From assembly GCA_021234155.1 (NCBI GenBank), contig JAJEKV010000014.1:9133563-9197562 (forward strand): a DNA stretch of 64,000 bases, written 5' to 3'. Shown piece by piece: positions 1 to 11,334 of the stretch; the stretch's first letter is position 1, and every line of letters begins with the position of its first letter. A program made the position numbers and the translations under genes. A model generated the notes under the pieces. It was given only the letters and a program-made list of their open reading frames with translations, was not told where the DNA came from and searched no databases. This DNA is from Isoetes taiwanensis (Eukaryota; Streptophyta; Lycopodiopsida; Isoetales; Isoetaceae).

Positions 1-346
1 GAACCCCAAAAATCAACACTGGCGCCTCATGCCGGGGTCTCTTGGCTCATGATCAACTCTTGTTTTTATTTCCAGTATCTCCAAAAGTTCTGAAAATCTT
101 ATTTGATTCTACATTGACCCTTTCTCGGATTCACATGTCTGATATTTGCCCACTGTTTCATAAAGGGGCCAAACTGGTTTTTGGCCAGACCAGGTTCTTA
201 TTTGTCGACGTTTAAGTTGTTTAAGTTCTTCAACGATCGTTACGCTTTTTTGGATATTAACATTCCATTCGGCAAGTAAGAAACACTAGAAGAGGCCTAA
301 CGGCTCTTCCCAGTATTTTTGCAGGATTATTCTGTGGGCTTGGGGT

Positions 347-1016
347 GTGTTTTGCTCAGAGTCTATTAAGCCCCTTTCTTTTTGGTTCCATACCTACATC
401 ACTTGCAAAGTATTTGTTCTTGGTCGACTTATTCTTCCTGTGATATTTTGCACAGCCAACATCGTTTTTGGCACACTACAGTTTTTTCATGGAAATAAAG
501 CTCATCCTTCAAGCAAGCTTTCAAAGATTCAGCCCCGCTTTCAAATCGCGACACTGTGGTTGTTCTTGCCCTCTCATTGCCAGGAACATTTGGGGCTTTT
601 CTGAGCAAAGCCACAACATCGGCAAGCTTGCATGGCCTTGTTTCGACAAGCACACCATTTAAGAGGAGTCTTGTATACACATCTTTGAATCACAGCTTAC
701 CGCACATCAAACTCTGCCTCTACACAACAAGGGGTCCGCATGATCTACCTCTTGCAAATCCAGTGACTACCTCTTCATCTTCCATAGATAAAAAGCGTAA
801 CTCCACTCAGAATGGCTCTCACTAAAAAGATTCGACACCTGCAATCCTTGTACCATCATCTTTGCACTTCCAAGTTCCAACTGTGAGCCTGGCTACAACT
901 CGTTGCAGATTTCCTCAATAATCTTCTCTGAAGTTACAAACAGTGTTTCAAACTACTCAGTCCAGCTCTCCACACCAAAACCAGAGCAGAGGCTCTGTTT
1001 AATGGCATGTTTCTAG
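347..1016 (+). pseudogene. Broken copy of the element A leader ORF
   Basis: This matches the 221-223-codon ORF that is open at 13355 and 19802, but the frame is lost around 520-560 and again around 795-830. The breaks sit where this copy differs from the others at short CAG/CTG-containing words, so they may be sequence errors rather than mutations. No protein family is recognised. Confidence 0.35.
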
Positions 1017-2239
1017 GAGTAATTTCTTTCGCCAAATCATGGCTATATCAGTGGCTGCCTATTACCGCCGATGTTTTTCGCACACCGCCCCAAGCTATTT
1101 TGATTCCTCACGACTCACCTCAAGCTCACAAAGATCGACTATTCTAGTCTCAACAAAGGGCCTGCTACCAATTTGCACAAGAATAATATTTTATGTAGCA
1201 TCACCGACGCAAGGAGTGTTAAGTAGCCAATTTGTTCATGATGTTCAGAGTCGGGTCCCCTCTGCCATGCATTGATTTGCCATATCCGCATGACACAAAA
1301 AGAACTTCTGGCAAATGCTTGGTCGCTAATTTTCTTATCCCAGCCGTGGCTGCCACAAAATAGATCAAATGAAATAAAACACTTGCCAAATTACATATAC
1401 CTTGCACTTGCTGAATTCTGGAAGCAAACTGAACCAGCTAAGCACAAAAAACAGGGGATTCTGAGCATAAGAAAAACAGGGGATTCTTCATTCCTTTTGG
1501 GCAGAGCATCAATTCTTCGGCAAGAGAGTACATCAATTGTGATTTTCATGCAATGCCCCTTTCTACTTTCAGCAGATTCATTCTCGATAAAAACAATGCA
1601 TGCATTGACTAATGGCTCCACGCCCTCACTGCGCGGGACACTGTGAGCAAGCAGACGGCCAAGGCCCATCACGGCCGGGCTTCGCGCTCTTCCAACCTTC
1701 ATGGTCTGGGCGGCTTAGGCTAGGACTCAGCCATAACAAATTTTTGACGCTCAAGACACCATCAGGGCATGGGTTCATTCAAATTCAAGCTAATCCGGGT
1801 GTCTACAGGTCACGCACTCAGCCCCAAATCAAGCATGACAGATCCTGCAACTCATTTTCACACATCTCTGCCCAATCTCTGGACCAGCGCTTCGAGATTG
1901 TGGAGACAATTTTTGAGCTCAAGGTCCTTGGTTCCGCTCAACACAAGGAGATTTTTCTGCTATGCTTTCAAGACCAGAAGACCACATTCATTCGACCTCC
2001 ACATTTTCAGTTCCACTCGCGACATGATAGACATAGGGGCAAATCGTTCTGCCCTGCCCAACTTCCATTAACAACACCAGGCGAGTCTGTGTTTTTCAGT
2101 TCCATATCCAATTGTCAAAGAAACAAGGTCGCTCGACAGGCGCCGGCCAAGGAAATTCAGGCCATAAGCTTTTGCTTGCGGCCATAGCTCCACCATCAAA
2201 CCTTGCCCAGTGTCAAATCAAGCAAGGCATATTTGACCC

Positions 2240-2760
2240 ATTGCTTCCACGGCGTGGGTGGCCTTCATGGCAAATCCAACAACTGCCACCCCACGGCCAT
2301 CATGGCATGGCTTCTCCGACCTTCGAACTTCCACGGCAAACAAGCAAACAAGCCCGCGGCCATCAGGGCGTGGCTTCAAGTCAGCAAAACCTTCACAGTA
2401 GCCCACGGCCATCACAGCGTGGCTTCGAGTTCCAAAACCTTCACAAGTGGGATGTCCGCTCAAGGCCTTCTTCCACGGCATGTGTTCAAAGCTTCAAGCC
2501 CACGGTTCATGCCCACGATTCAACACATGATTTTTATTCATGGCTTGGGTCAATCAAGTCCTCAAAATAACCACGGCCCCTACAACGTGGCACAATTTAA
2601 TTTTCTTCCACGACCTATGAAGGCGTGACATATTTTCAGCGTGAGGTCTAAAAACATTTTCTAGCCACGGTTTTTCGTCACAAGCTCACGGCCCTACGGT
2701 GTGAGTCCAACAAATCTGTCACGGCCCCTCATGGCGTGACTTCAAGCACAACTTTTGATC
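2240..2760 (+). repeat. Array of short CCACG...CGTGG dyads in the element A leader
   Basis: A run of diverged repeats about 55-60 bp apart, each built on CACGGCC, four to eight bases, then GGCGTGG or GCGTGAC. Examples lie near 2292, 2349, 2401, 2572 and 2715. Each dyad can fold as a small hairpin in RNA or single-stranded DNA. Related single dyads occur just upstream near 1614-1680. The repeated motif explains the several overlapping proline/histidine-rich ORFs here, which I do not regard as genes. The copy at 51974-52480 is closely similar. Confidence 0.6.
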
Positions 2761-2942
2761 AACTTTTGACGCAAGAAGCATCTTGAGCATATTTTTCGCA
2801 ACATTTTGGGGACGATTCATCTTTTGCCCTATTCTTGGAGATCTTCTTTGCACCCTTGTACCAATAAACCTCACCCAGCCCTAGTGGCGTGTGTAGGCCT
2901 TTTTCAGCAATCTCAGGTCAACAATCACAACAAGAAAAAGGT

Positions 2943-3290
2943 CATTTAGCGACATCTATAGCGACGCCGCGGCGACGCCTATGCGACGCCCGACGCTGGC
3001 CGCGATCGACGCCGCCGCAGACATCGCCGCGATGCGACGCGGCGTCGATGCGACGCCGGGCAGACGCCGCACGACGCCGCAAGCAGACGCGACACGTGAC
3101 GTGACTCGACGTCGCGATGCGACGTGACATCGTGGAATATACACGGAATATCAAAAAATCCCCGCGGTGCCGTAAAATCCACGCGGTATACGCGCCGCAT
3201 GCGACGCCACGCAAAAATTATGAAAATCCACGTGTATTGAAAAGCCACGGGCAATAAAAAGCCACGTGGATACGCCGCGATGCGACGTAT
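2943..3290. repeat. GCGACG-rich subterminal tract
   Basis: A CpG-dense block of overlapping GCGACG, CGACGC and CGCGAC words, followed by three ACGCGGT/ACGTGG-type motifs (3160-3270). The equivalent block at 52680-53020 reads mainly as GCGACGTC palindromes (GACGTC core). Here many GACGTC words appear as GACGCC, so the two copies disagree systematically. ORFs across it are arginine/alanine-rich artefacts of composition. Confidence 0.6.
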
Positions 3291-3500
3291 GAAAAAAAAA
3301 AAAAAAAAAAAATAAAAAATAATAAAAAAAATGTTTGGCTTAGATAATTATTACAATATGATGTACAAGGAGCAAAATGGCATTTATATTTTTATATTTA
3401 TATTTTAAAGTAATCACAAAAGTATTTTTATATTTATATTTTTAAATAATCACAAAAGTGAATTGTATTTATATTTTTAAATAATCACAAAAGACTCGTT
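3291..3500. repeat. Poly(A) run and AT-rich minisatellite
   Basis: A 21-base A run is followed by three copies of an approximately 38-bp unit that combines TATTTATATTTTTAAA with TAATCACAAAAG (about 3381-3493). The duplicate is at 53027-53231. From about 3500 to 4320 I see no gene or clear repeat. Confidence 0.7.
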
Positions 3501-4319
3501 AAGGGGAGTATCCACCCTTTTAGCCTAGAGCTAATCTATGTCGATTTAGTGGAGTAGTCATCCCGATTCGGGTTGCGATTGGATGGCCCTCCACCATAGT
3601 TTGCGATCCTCACACCCCTCGCGCCCCATGTCCTCGCTCTAGGGCTTGATTCATCTCCCGCCATCGCTTCCTATAAAACCAAAAGAATATGGCATTAATG
3701 TAGTTCATAGAATTATAATAATTTTCTACAACGCACCCCCAAGATTCCCGTGATGTGGGACAGGTTCCTCTTCAGATAACTATTGATACAGATAAACAAA
3801 TTTCCACGCCCGCGGGCTATTTTACTTGCCGCTTGTTAGGGGAAAACCCAGATAGCCGTGTCTATGACAATATAACTAGTATTAGCTAATGACATTTAAA
3901 GTTCTTATTAAAATTAATGTGAACTAATATAGCTCTTACTTAATCTATGGTGTGAAACCCTTTCCCGATCACTGGAGCCCAAATGAGACGGCTTTCGCTC
4001 ACTTTTAGTTGCTTTGTCGGTCCCGAGCTCTATGTTTCGTTTCGATCCTTTGCACGCTCGAATGCAACTGATTGCACGGCACACAACATTATCACAAGTT
4101 AAAGTGAACTAATGGCAAAAAAATAAGAAATACCTTGATATCTTCCTTGTGGAGATTAAGTGGTTTAGGGACTTTGACCAATCGCCTCCAACTTTTTTCG
4201 CAAGTCATCTTCAGCCTTTGACCACTCTTTTGCCTTTGACATAAATCGATAGATCAACGCAAAGATTAAAATAATAAAACAAGACTATGACTAGGTCATG
4301 TACCTAACAAAAATAATAA

Positions 4320-4815
4320 GAATGTGGGACTAGGGGTTCAACATCCGGGTCCCTCCACTCATGATGGAGCCGACCATGTCTTTGCCCTAGCTACCTCTAG
4401 CTAAAATCGACAATGAACGTGGAACTAAGGCCCCAACACCGGGTCCTTCCACTCGCAAGTGGAGCCACCATGTCCTTGCCGTGAGCCACCTCTACCTAAG
4501 AATGAGAAGAAAAGTGGACTTGACTGGACATCGGGTCCCTCCACGCAAGGTGGAGCCGACCGCGTTCCCTTTGAACAAGCCACTACAATTTTATTTTAAA
4601 CCTAAACAAATAACAAGTCAAGTCGACTTGAACCCGTAAGTGATCCTCTCCACTCTAGGTGGAGCCGACCGCGCCCCTTGAACAAACCACTCCTTAACCT
4701 AGGAAAATAAAATTTGATCATAGTGGAAGTGGACTTCGAACCCGGTACACATGGTCCTTCCACTCTAGGTGGAGCCGACCCTGCCCTTGAACAAGCGACT
4801 GGCCAATTTTTTTAA
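4320..4815 (+). repeat. Five diverged tandem repeats of about 105-125 bp
   Basis: Each unit carries GGTCC(T/C)(T/C)TCCAC, a short loop, GTGGAGCC(G)ACC, then TGCCCTTGAACAAGCCACT or its diverged form. TCCAC...GTGGA forms a five-base stem. Unit cores lie near 4352, 4450, 4535, 4645 and 4760. Divergence between units is high while the other copy (54057-54535) is close, so the repeat predates the block duplication. Confidence 0.6.
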
Positions 4816-4924
4816 CCTATTTAAAGCTATAAAAAAAATGCAAGTGTGATGAACTTACCAAATGAAGAACGTGTGCAGACAAGATCCTGCCGGGCCCAAA
4901 TAAAAAAGGACACCTACCAAACCT

Positions 4925-5805
4925 GCAACAAAAAGTTAAAAGAATAAGAACAAAAAAAGAAGAAGATCGAAAAAAATAAAAAAATTAAAGCGGAAAAAAT
5001 AGAAAATCAAGAAAAGAAAAAAATAATCGAAGAAGAAGATAAGGGTGGGAGAAACAAGAGAAGGGGGGAAGAAGAAATAAGGGAAGGGTCGAAGATGGGA
5101 AGGGAAAGCACGAAGGAGAGAAGAAGAAATGATGGGGAGGGGGGGAAGAGAATAATAGAATCGAAGGGGAAGAGAAAGAATAGAAGGAGGAAGAAGGGAA
5201 GAAGGGAAGGAAAAGAAATATGAAGAGAAAAATAAGAGAAGGAGAGAAGAGATAAAAAAAAATAAGAGAAGAAGAAAGAATCGAAGAAGGGAAGAAGAGA
5301 AAGAAAGAATAGAATCGAAGAGAAGAGAAGAATAGAATCGAATAAGAGAAGAGAATAAGAATAAGAATAAGAGAAGAGAAGAATAGAATAGAATAAGAGA
5401 AGAGAAGAATAGAATCGAGAAGAATAGAATAAGAGAAGAGAAGAATAGAATCGAAGGGGAAGAGAAAGAATAGAAGGAGGAAGAAGGGAAGAAATAAGAG
5501 AAGGGAAGAAGGAAAGGAAACGAAATATGAAGAGAAATGAGAGAAGAAGAGAAGAAATGAGAGAAGAAGAGAAGAAGGGAAGAAGAAAGAAGAGAAGGGA
5601 AAGAAGAGAAATATGATGAGAAATGAGAGAAGGAGAGAAGAAATGAGAAGAAATGAGAGAAGAAGAGAAGAAGAGAAGAAGAAGAAGAGAGAAGAAAAGA
5701 AGGAAAGAAGAGAAGGAAAGTAGAGAAGGGAAGAAGAAAGGAAGGGGAAAGAATAGAAGAGAAGAAATGAGAAGAAATAGGAGAAGAAGAAAAATGAAGA
5801 ACACA
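4925..5805. repeat. Homopurine GA-rich tract, about 0.9 kb
   Basis: The top strand is almost wholly A and G, built from GAAGA, AGAGAA and GAAATGAGA words. It is broken mainly by single T or TC in AATAGAATCGAAG motifs repeated every 20-60 bases. The minus-strand ORFs of 265-279 codons are only serine, phenylalanine and leucine, a by-product of the tract. A purine/pyrimidine mirror-rich tract of this size could form triplex DNA. The paralogue is at 54667-55550. Confidence 0.85.
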
Positions 5806-6091
5806 AAAAACCTAGGTTAGGCATGCACCTTTCAATCCAAAAAACCTATTCAATCTAAAAAATATGATGTACTAACCTTAGAATAGTTGCTTTGTGTCGA
5901 TCGGGTAGTAGTAGCCAAGCAGACGCCCAAAAAGCTCAAGAGGAAGCTTAAAAGAAAAGGAGCTGGAAAGCCGCCGCCACGGTTTAAAAATTACGAGCGT
6001 GCCGTCAGATGCACGCCTCCGCGACGTATTTTGTTATAGCGACGTTATGGACTTTATATATATTTTTTTTTGGACGTCTTTTTTCAATGTG

Positions 6092-6986
6092 ATGCTCATT
6101 AAAGTTTGTCCCTAGGCTTATTTAGACAAGCCCCCGAGGCCTTCCCCAAGAGGGGCCCCCGAACGGAGGATCCAACGGCCGGATAGGGGAACCAGTCCCG
6201 AGGGTGGTCATTAGCGCGGCGGCTCCCCCTGTGGGAGCCGCGTAAAGGGCTGCCTCGAACTTTTTGGATCCCCCTCCCCGGGTCCTGACTCTCCCATCTT
6301 GTGAGGGATCCCCGCAAGGTCCCCGCCTCGCTTTGACTTGGGGAGGGTGCCCGCCTTGGTTGCCCCAAGAATCCGCCGTTCCGACCGCTCTAATACTAAC
6401 CCTTTGACCTAGACCTTCTCCAAAAATTCCAAAAATTGGGCCGTGTGGCCGAGATGAATTAGGAATCCAGCTGGCAAAAATCAGAATTTATTTTCGTGAC
6501 AATGCATTAATTACTTAATTTATGAATGTCTTGCCATCGCAAAAGCTCGACTTCTAATTGCCACATCGGGAGGAGGACAGCCCAAACTCCGTTCCCGCCG
6601 GGTTCCTATTGCTCCGCTGTTTTCGTCCGCAGCTTCTCGCCAGTCCCAATCGCGAACAGACCAAGACTCGGCCCCCCAAACGCAAACCCTTCTAGAACCT
6701 GGCAACCTACATGGTTTACGTTTCGGAGGCCCTCTCCTTGTCAGATTCGGCCGGGACCTTGCGCCGTGACTTGACATGGAGTGGGGGTGTTGACGCCAGA
6801 GCACGGACCCTAAAATCCCCCCGGAAGCTGCTTGCCCCAAATTTCCTCTCCCTAAGGCCCTGGGGACGGACGGGCGACCTCCCCTCTCCGGAACTACAAT
6901 TTGGCTCTGCCAATGGACTCAGAACGTCGACATTGCCTTAGGGACCAAGTTCTGTGGCCAGAAGGCCAAAACTCGGCCCCCAAAAC
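6092..6986. repeat. GC-rich satellite-type sequence, fragment 1
   Basis: This is related to the 1.13-kb unit tandemly repeated at 33411-36650 (shared landmarks: CCCTTTGACCTAGACCTTC near 6400, ATGAATGTCTTGCCA near 6525, GACTTGACATGGAGTGG near 6770). It is interrupted at 6987 by a copia solo LTR. Open frames on both strands are unrelated to known families and are probably compositional. Confidence 0.55.
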
Positions 6987-7522
6987 TGTTAGAATCAGAG
7001 CTTGGGGTTTGAACCCAAGTATGCCAAGACTCTGTCTCCTTCAAACCCACCCGCTCCTAAAGCTGCATACACGCACCTGTATCTGCACTCAGCTCATACC
7101 TTTTCATATCTATCATTCATTTATTTATATTCTTATTAACCTGGATATATCCACTTGTCAAATCGTGCATGCCCTTCATATAGAAAGTTTTTCAACTTGC
7201 CTAAATAATAGGATGCCCCCGCCGTCCTTATCTTCCAAATTGCCGCTGACTTTGACCGTTGACCAGTCAACCCAAAACCCTAAGTGGCGGGCAGGGGGTG
7301 TCTGTGTGTTTCTAGCGAGCCCAGCAAGGGTGTGCCCGCCACCTTTGACCTTGACTTTGACTTTGACTTTGACTTTGACCTACTGCCACTGCTTCTCATA
7401 GGTCTCCCCCATTCAACTGCATAGCTTTGAATAACATGACACCATTTAACAACTCTAATCTACTGCCACTGCTTCTCATAGATTAGAATATCACATGACA
7501 CATAATTTTGTCATTTCCAACA
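6987..7522 (-). mobile_element. Copia solo LTR with 5-bp target duplication
   Basis: A 536-bp LTR that reads TGTTAGAATC...TTTCCAACA on the top strand, matching the LTR at 32347-32877. It is flanked by identical AAAAC pentamers (6982-6986 and 7523-7527). The uninterrupted target is visible at about 33175-33195, where GGCCCCCAAAAC runs straight into GAAAACCC. No internal copia sequence remains, which is the expected product of LTR-LTR recombination. Element orientation is minus, from the internal regions of full copies. Confidence 0.9.
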
Positions 7523-7796
7523 AAAACGAAAACCCTTCTAGAACCTGGCAACTCACAGGGTTTACGTTTCGGAGGCCCTCTCCTTGTCAGATTTGGCCGG
7601 AACCTTGCGCCGTGTCTTGACGTGGAGTGGGGGTGTTGACGCCAGAGCGGTGACCCTAAAATCCCCCCGAAAGCTGCTTGCCCCGAATTTCCTCTCCCTA
7701 AGGCTTTGGGGACGGACGGGCGACCTCCCCTCTCCGGAACTGCAATTTGGCTCTGCCAATGGACTCAAAACGTCGACATTGCCCTAGGGATAGTGG
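7523..7796. repeat. GC-rich satellite fragment downstream of the solo LTR
   Basis: Continuation of the same GC-rich unit after the solo LTR (target duplication 7523-7527, then GAAAACCCTTCTAGAACC). It is near-identical to 32878-33150 and breaks off at about 7796 into copia gag sequence. Confidence 0.55.
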
Positions 7797-8751
7797 GACA
7801 TTGTTTAATCAGATAGTCCCACATATCTTTAGGCTTCATACCTCGAAGTTTTAACTTTAAGGCAGTTCCTACCTTGCACATAATTATGGCTTGAGCTTCC
7901 ATAATTTTAGCTGCGTCTCCTTCTCGAAGCCAGCGTAAGTTCCCCCGCAGACGGAGACACTGCCGACCTTCAGATCAGGTGCACTAGAGCTTTGGGCCGA
8001 GCTTGAATCCCCCGAACTAGTTGTTCCCGCGACTTGCAACCGCACTACCATCAATCGATACCATAACTTTTCAAACTCGAAAGCACGCCCTAATACTTTC
8101 CTTCCAGATTTGAAACCCTCCATCCCCTTTAAAAACTTCAATTGTATTAAGCAAATTTGCACCAAATCTAGTTGTCATGATTACTAGATCTTATAGCTCT
8201 GATACCAATGTTAGAATCAGAGCTTGGGGTTTGAACCCAAGTATGCCAAGACTCGTCTCCTTCAAACCCACCCGCCTCCTAAAGTCGCAGATACACGCAC
8301 TGTGATTCGCAGACTCTCAAACCATACCTTTTCATATCTATCATTCATTTATTTATATTCTTATTAACCTGGATATATCCACTTGTCAAATCGTGCATGC
8401 CCTTCATATAGAAAGTTTTTCAACTTGCCTAAATAATAGGATGCCCTGCTGTCCTTATCTTCCAGCTGTTGTTGACTTTTTGACCGCTGACCGGGCCAAC
8501 CCAAAACACTAAGTGGCGGGTGGGGTGTCTGTGGTGTTTCTAGCGCGAGCCCAAAGAACATCCGGGTAGGGTGTGCCCGCCACCTTTGACTTTGACTTTG
8601 ACTTTGACCTGCTGCCACTGCTTCTCATAGGTCTCCCCCATTCAACTGCATAGCTTTGAATAACATGACACCATTTAACAACTCTAATCTACTGCCACTG
8701 CTTCTCATAGATTAGAATATCACATGACACATAATTTTGTCATTTCCAACA
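7797..8751 (-). mobile_element. Copia gag fragment and LTR shared with the next copy
   Basis: 7797-8197 matches the first part of gag on the minus strand (start codon at about 8178), followed by the primer-binding site (GCTCTGATACCA, near 8196-8207) and a 543-bp LTR (8209-8751). That LTR is directly followed on the right by the polypurine tract and RNase H end of another copy. One LTR thus serves as 5' LTR of the left fragment and 3' LTR of the right, a head-to-tail tandem arrangement. The gag reading frame is broken. The paralogous arrangement is at 57546-58478. Confidence 0.75.
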
Positions 8752-11334
8752 TTCCCCTTCATGTGATATTCCCCCGGCCATCACATTGTAACAATTTCCT
8801 TATTTCCTCGAATCGATAAAGGTAGAGCCTTTGTAAGAATATCCGCTTCTTTGATCACCGTACTAACATAGGTCAAATGCACTTGATTTCTTTTTACCAT
8901 ATCTCCGATAAAATGAACTTCCATTTCAATGTGTTTTGACCTTTCGTGCAAAACCGATTTTTGTCATGGCAATACAACTAGTATTATCACAATAAATGAT
9001 TGTTGGTCCTCTTTGAGCAAATCCAAATTCTCGCCATAAGCCTTCTTTCCCAAATAAGTTCCTTAGTCAATGTGGTCTGCCGAAGTTGTACTCGCCTTCA
9101 AAGACTAGATAAAGCAATGCTGCTTTGCTTCTTGCACTTCCAAGCAACTGGGGCTCCACCTAATAAAACAACATACCCTGAAGTTGATTTTCGTTTATCT
9201 AAATCTCCTCCCCAATCAGCATCACAATAAGCCTGCAATTGCAAGTTGGTTTCATTAAATACTATACCAAAATGCATTGTACCTTTCAAGTATTTGAGAA
9301 TCCTTTTTGCTGCATTCCTGTCCTTTACCAGCCTTTGTCATTATACCTAATCGAGAATATTAATCGCAAATGCAATGTCGCCTAGTACAATTATTACATA
9401 GGACAAACAACCAATCAAACTTTTGTAAGGTATTTTCTCCATTTGTTTGCTTTCTGTTTCTGTCTTTGGACTCATATCTGCAGAAATTTTATGACCAGGA
9501 ACCATAGGAGTATTTGCCATATTGCAATCTTCCATATGAAATTTCTTCAACATGTTTTGAATATGCCTTTGTTGACTCAAAGCTAGTATCCGTTGACTTC
9601 TATTCCTCAGATACATCAATTCCCGTAAATCTTTTGAGTTCTCCAAGGTCACTCATTTGAAATCTCTTTTTCAAAAATATCTTTGCAATGGTTTAGTACT
9701 GCTTCCATTGGCTACCATAATGTTGTCATCAACATACGTGAGCAATAATGCACCGGCCATTTCCCATTTTAAATCAGTAAATATTCCCATCATAATTGAG
9801 CTTTTCAAAACCTTGTTCCAACAAATATCCATCCATACACTTATACCATTCTCTGCGAGATTGCTTAAGGCCATACACTGCTCTATTTAACCTCCACACT
9901 TTACCTTTTTCTTCTTCAAATCCAGGTGCAAGTTTCAGATATATTTCCTCTTCCAATTTAGCATTCAGAAATGCTGTACTTACATCCATATGATGTATTT
10001 CATAATCACGTGCATTTGCAATAGCCAATAGCATTCTTAAGTGTTTATCTTCACAAGTGGTGAGAATGTTTCATCAAAATCTTCCCCTTTTTTTCCCAAA
10101 CCGCTTTGAATTTTTTGTTCTTTTATCAACACCCGGTTTCACTCGATATATCCACTTACTTCCAACTATATTCTTATTCAATGGCATATCTACTACGGTA
10201 TAAGTGTTTGTTCTCTTAAAAGCACTCATTTCTTCTTCCATGGCACTTAACCAATTTTTTTCATGAGAATCATGCACTGCTTCATCATAATTTTGAGGTA
10301 TTTTATCATTTTCTAATATCAAAATGTCAAACATCAGATAATTTCTCCCCGCAAACAGATCCGAAGTCTTTTGCTTCTTCCAGCTTTCATTTCTCCCATG
10401 TGATTCTAAAACATGTTTAGCTTCCTCCGCCAAAATCTGAGCTTCCGGTTGCCTTGGCTTTCTCTTGGGTTTAATACCATGATCAACTTCTAACTCTTGA
10501 TGTTCAATACCAGTGTTCCATTTCAGACTCAACAACTTCCTTCGAATTAATTTCGACTCATTGTCTAATCATTTAAATCTGCCTGCTCAAGTTTTTAGTT
10601 TTATCTTCTTCTTTATTTATTTCTTGTTGTATTTCTGAAATAACATCTTTCCTTTTATTGTCACATGGAGTTTCTGAGTTTACCATGGGAATCCTTCTAT
10701 AAAACTCATTCTCATTAAAAATAACATCCCTGCTAACTATGATTTTTCTCCTTGCTGGATCATATAGTCTGAATGCTTTTGAGCTTGAATCATATCCTAC
10801 AAGATATGTTATATATGCCCTATCATCCAATTTCTTTCTTAATTCTTCAGGAACATGAACAAAACATAAACATCCATATGCTTTAAATCTGTCATAAGAT
10901 GGAAGCTTACCAGACCAAAGCCCTTTAATGCTCGTAGAAGGTAACAAATTTTGAATATAGACTGCTGCCTTCACAGCTTCATCCCACAGAAAATTTGGTA
11001 GGCCAGAGTATTTTAGCATGGATCTCACAGCATCTAGTAAGGTCCTGTTCTTTCTTTCAGCTACTCCATTTTGTTGTGGTGAGTATCTACAAGTTAGTTG
11101 CCTCTTGATTCCTCTGCTTGCACAAAAAAACTTAAATTCATCAGATATATACTCACCACCCCTGTCTGATCTTATACACTTAATTTTCCTTCCAGTTTCT
11201 AGCTCAGTTTCAGCAGTAAATAATTTCAAGGCCTCACTTGCTTGATCTTTTGTTTTCAAAATATAACTTTTTGTCCTTCTACTAAAATCGTCTATGAAGG
11301 TCATGAAATACTTATGTCCACTTAAACTGGTAAC
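8752..11334 (-). pseudogene. Copia pol fragment (RNase H, RT, integrase), copy 0
   Basis: Minus-strand remnant of the polyprotein whose best copy is at 28064-31100. RNase H motif CDADWGGD is near 9205-9240, the reverse transcriptase motif with TYVDDN near 9725-9740, and the integrase core with its SDRGGEY motif near 11155-11165. It is cut at 11334 inside the integrase, where sequence switches to a SINE-like fragment. Several frameshifts fall at CTG/CAG positions where copies differ in length, so some may be sequencing errors. The integrase-RT linker carries the same deletion as all other copies. Confidence 0.85.

Larger units (their letters stand above)
1..2925 (+). mobile_element. LTR element A, copy 0: LTR tail, primer-binding site and leader
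   Basis: The window opens in the last 18 bases of an LTR ending in CAACA. After one base comes a primer-binding-site-like TGGCGCC...CCGGGG (20-37). Its outer parts match the tRNA-Asp-type site of plant Ty3/gypsy elements; the middle (TCATG) differs. The leader that follows has no recognisable gag, protease or reverse transcriptase, so this looks like a large non-autonomous LTR element (LARD type). The same leader recurs at 13024, 19471, 25918 and 49752. Only this copy and the 49.7-kb copy keep the part beyond position 1895. The end at 2925 is set by the start of the CACTA-like segment and may not be the element's true end. Confidence 0.6.
2926..6091. mobile_element. CACTA-like non-autonomous DNA transposon candidate, copy 1
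   Basis: The left boundary starts CACAACAAGAAAAAGGTCAT and runs into TTAGCGAC, close to plant CACTA termini (CACTACAAGAAA...GCGAC). The right boundary reads GCGACGTTATGG, then GACGTC, T-rich sequence and CAATGTG, a poor inverted match. Subterminal sequence is packed with GCGACG/CGTCGC words on the left (2946-3290) and has a few on the right (5990-6050), as expected for CACTA subterminal repeats. There is no transposase ORF and no matching 3-bp target duplication (AAT left, ATG right). A second copy with the same ends is at 52660-55839. The class assignment is tentative. Confidence 0.35.

Noticed and set aside
2942-3254. Overlapping arginine/alanine-rich ORFs in the CpG block
   Set aside because: Open in several frames on both strands because of GCGACG repetition; not conserved as protein in the second copy.
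4985-5824. Minus-strand ORFs of 265-279 codons (and 268-311 codons at 54667-55602)
   Set aside because: They translate the homopurine tract into serine/phenylalanine/leucine runs; two frames are open at once, and there is no domain.
9098-9289. RIP-like or deamination mutation as cause of copy divergence
   Set aside because: Differences are not C-to-T transitions at constant length; they include A-to-G, insertions and gains of CG.
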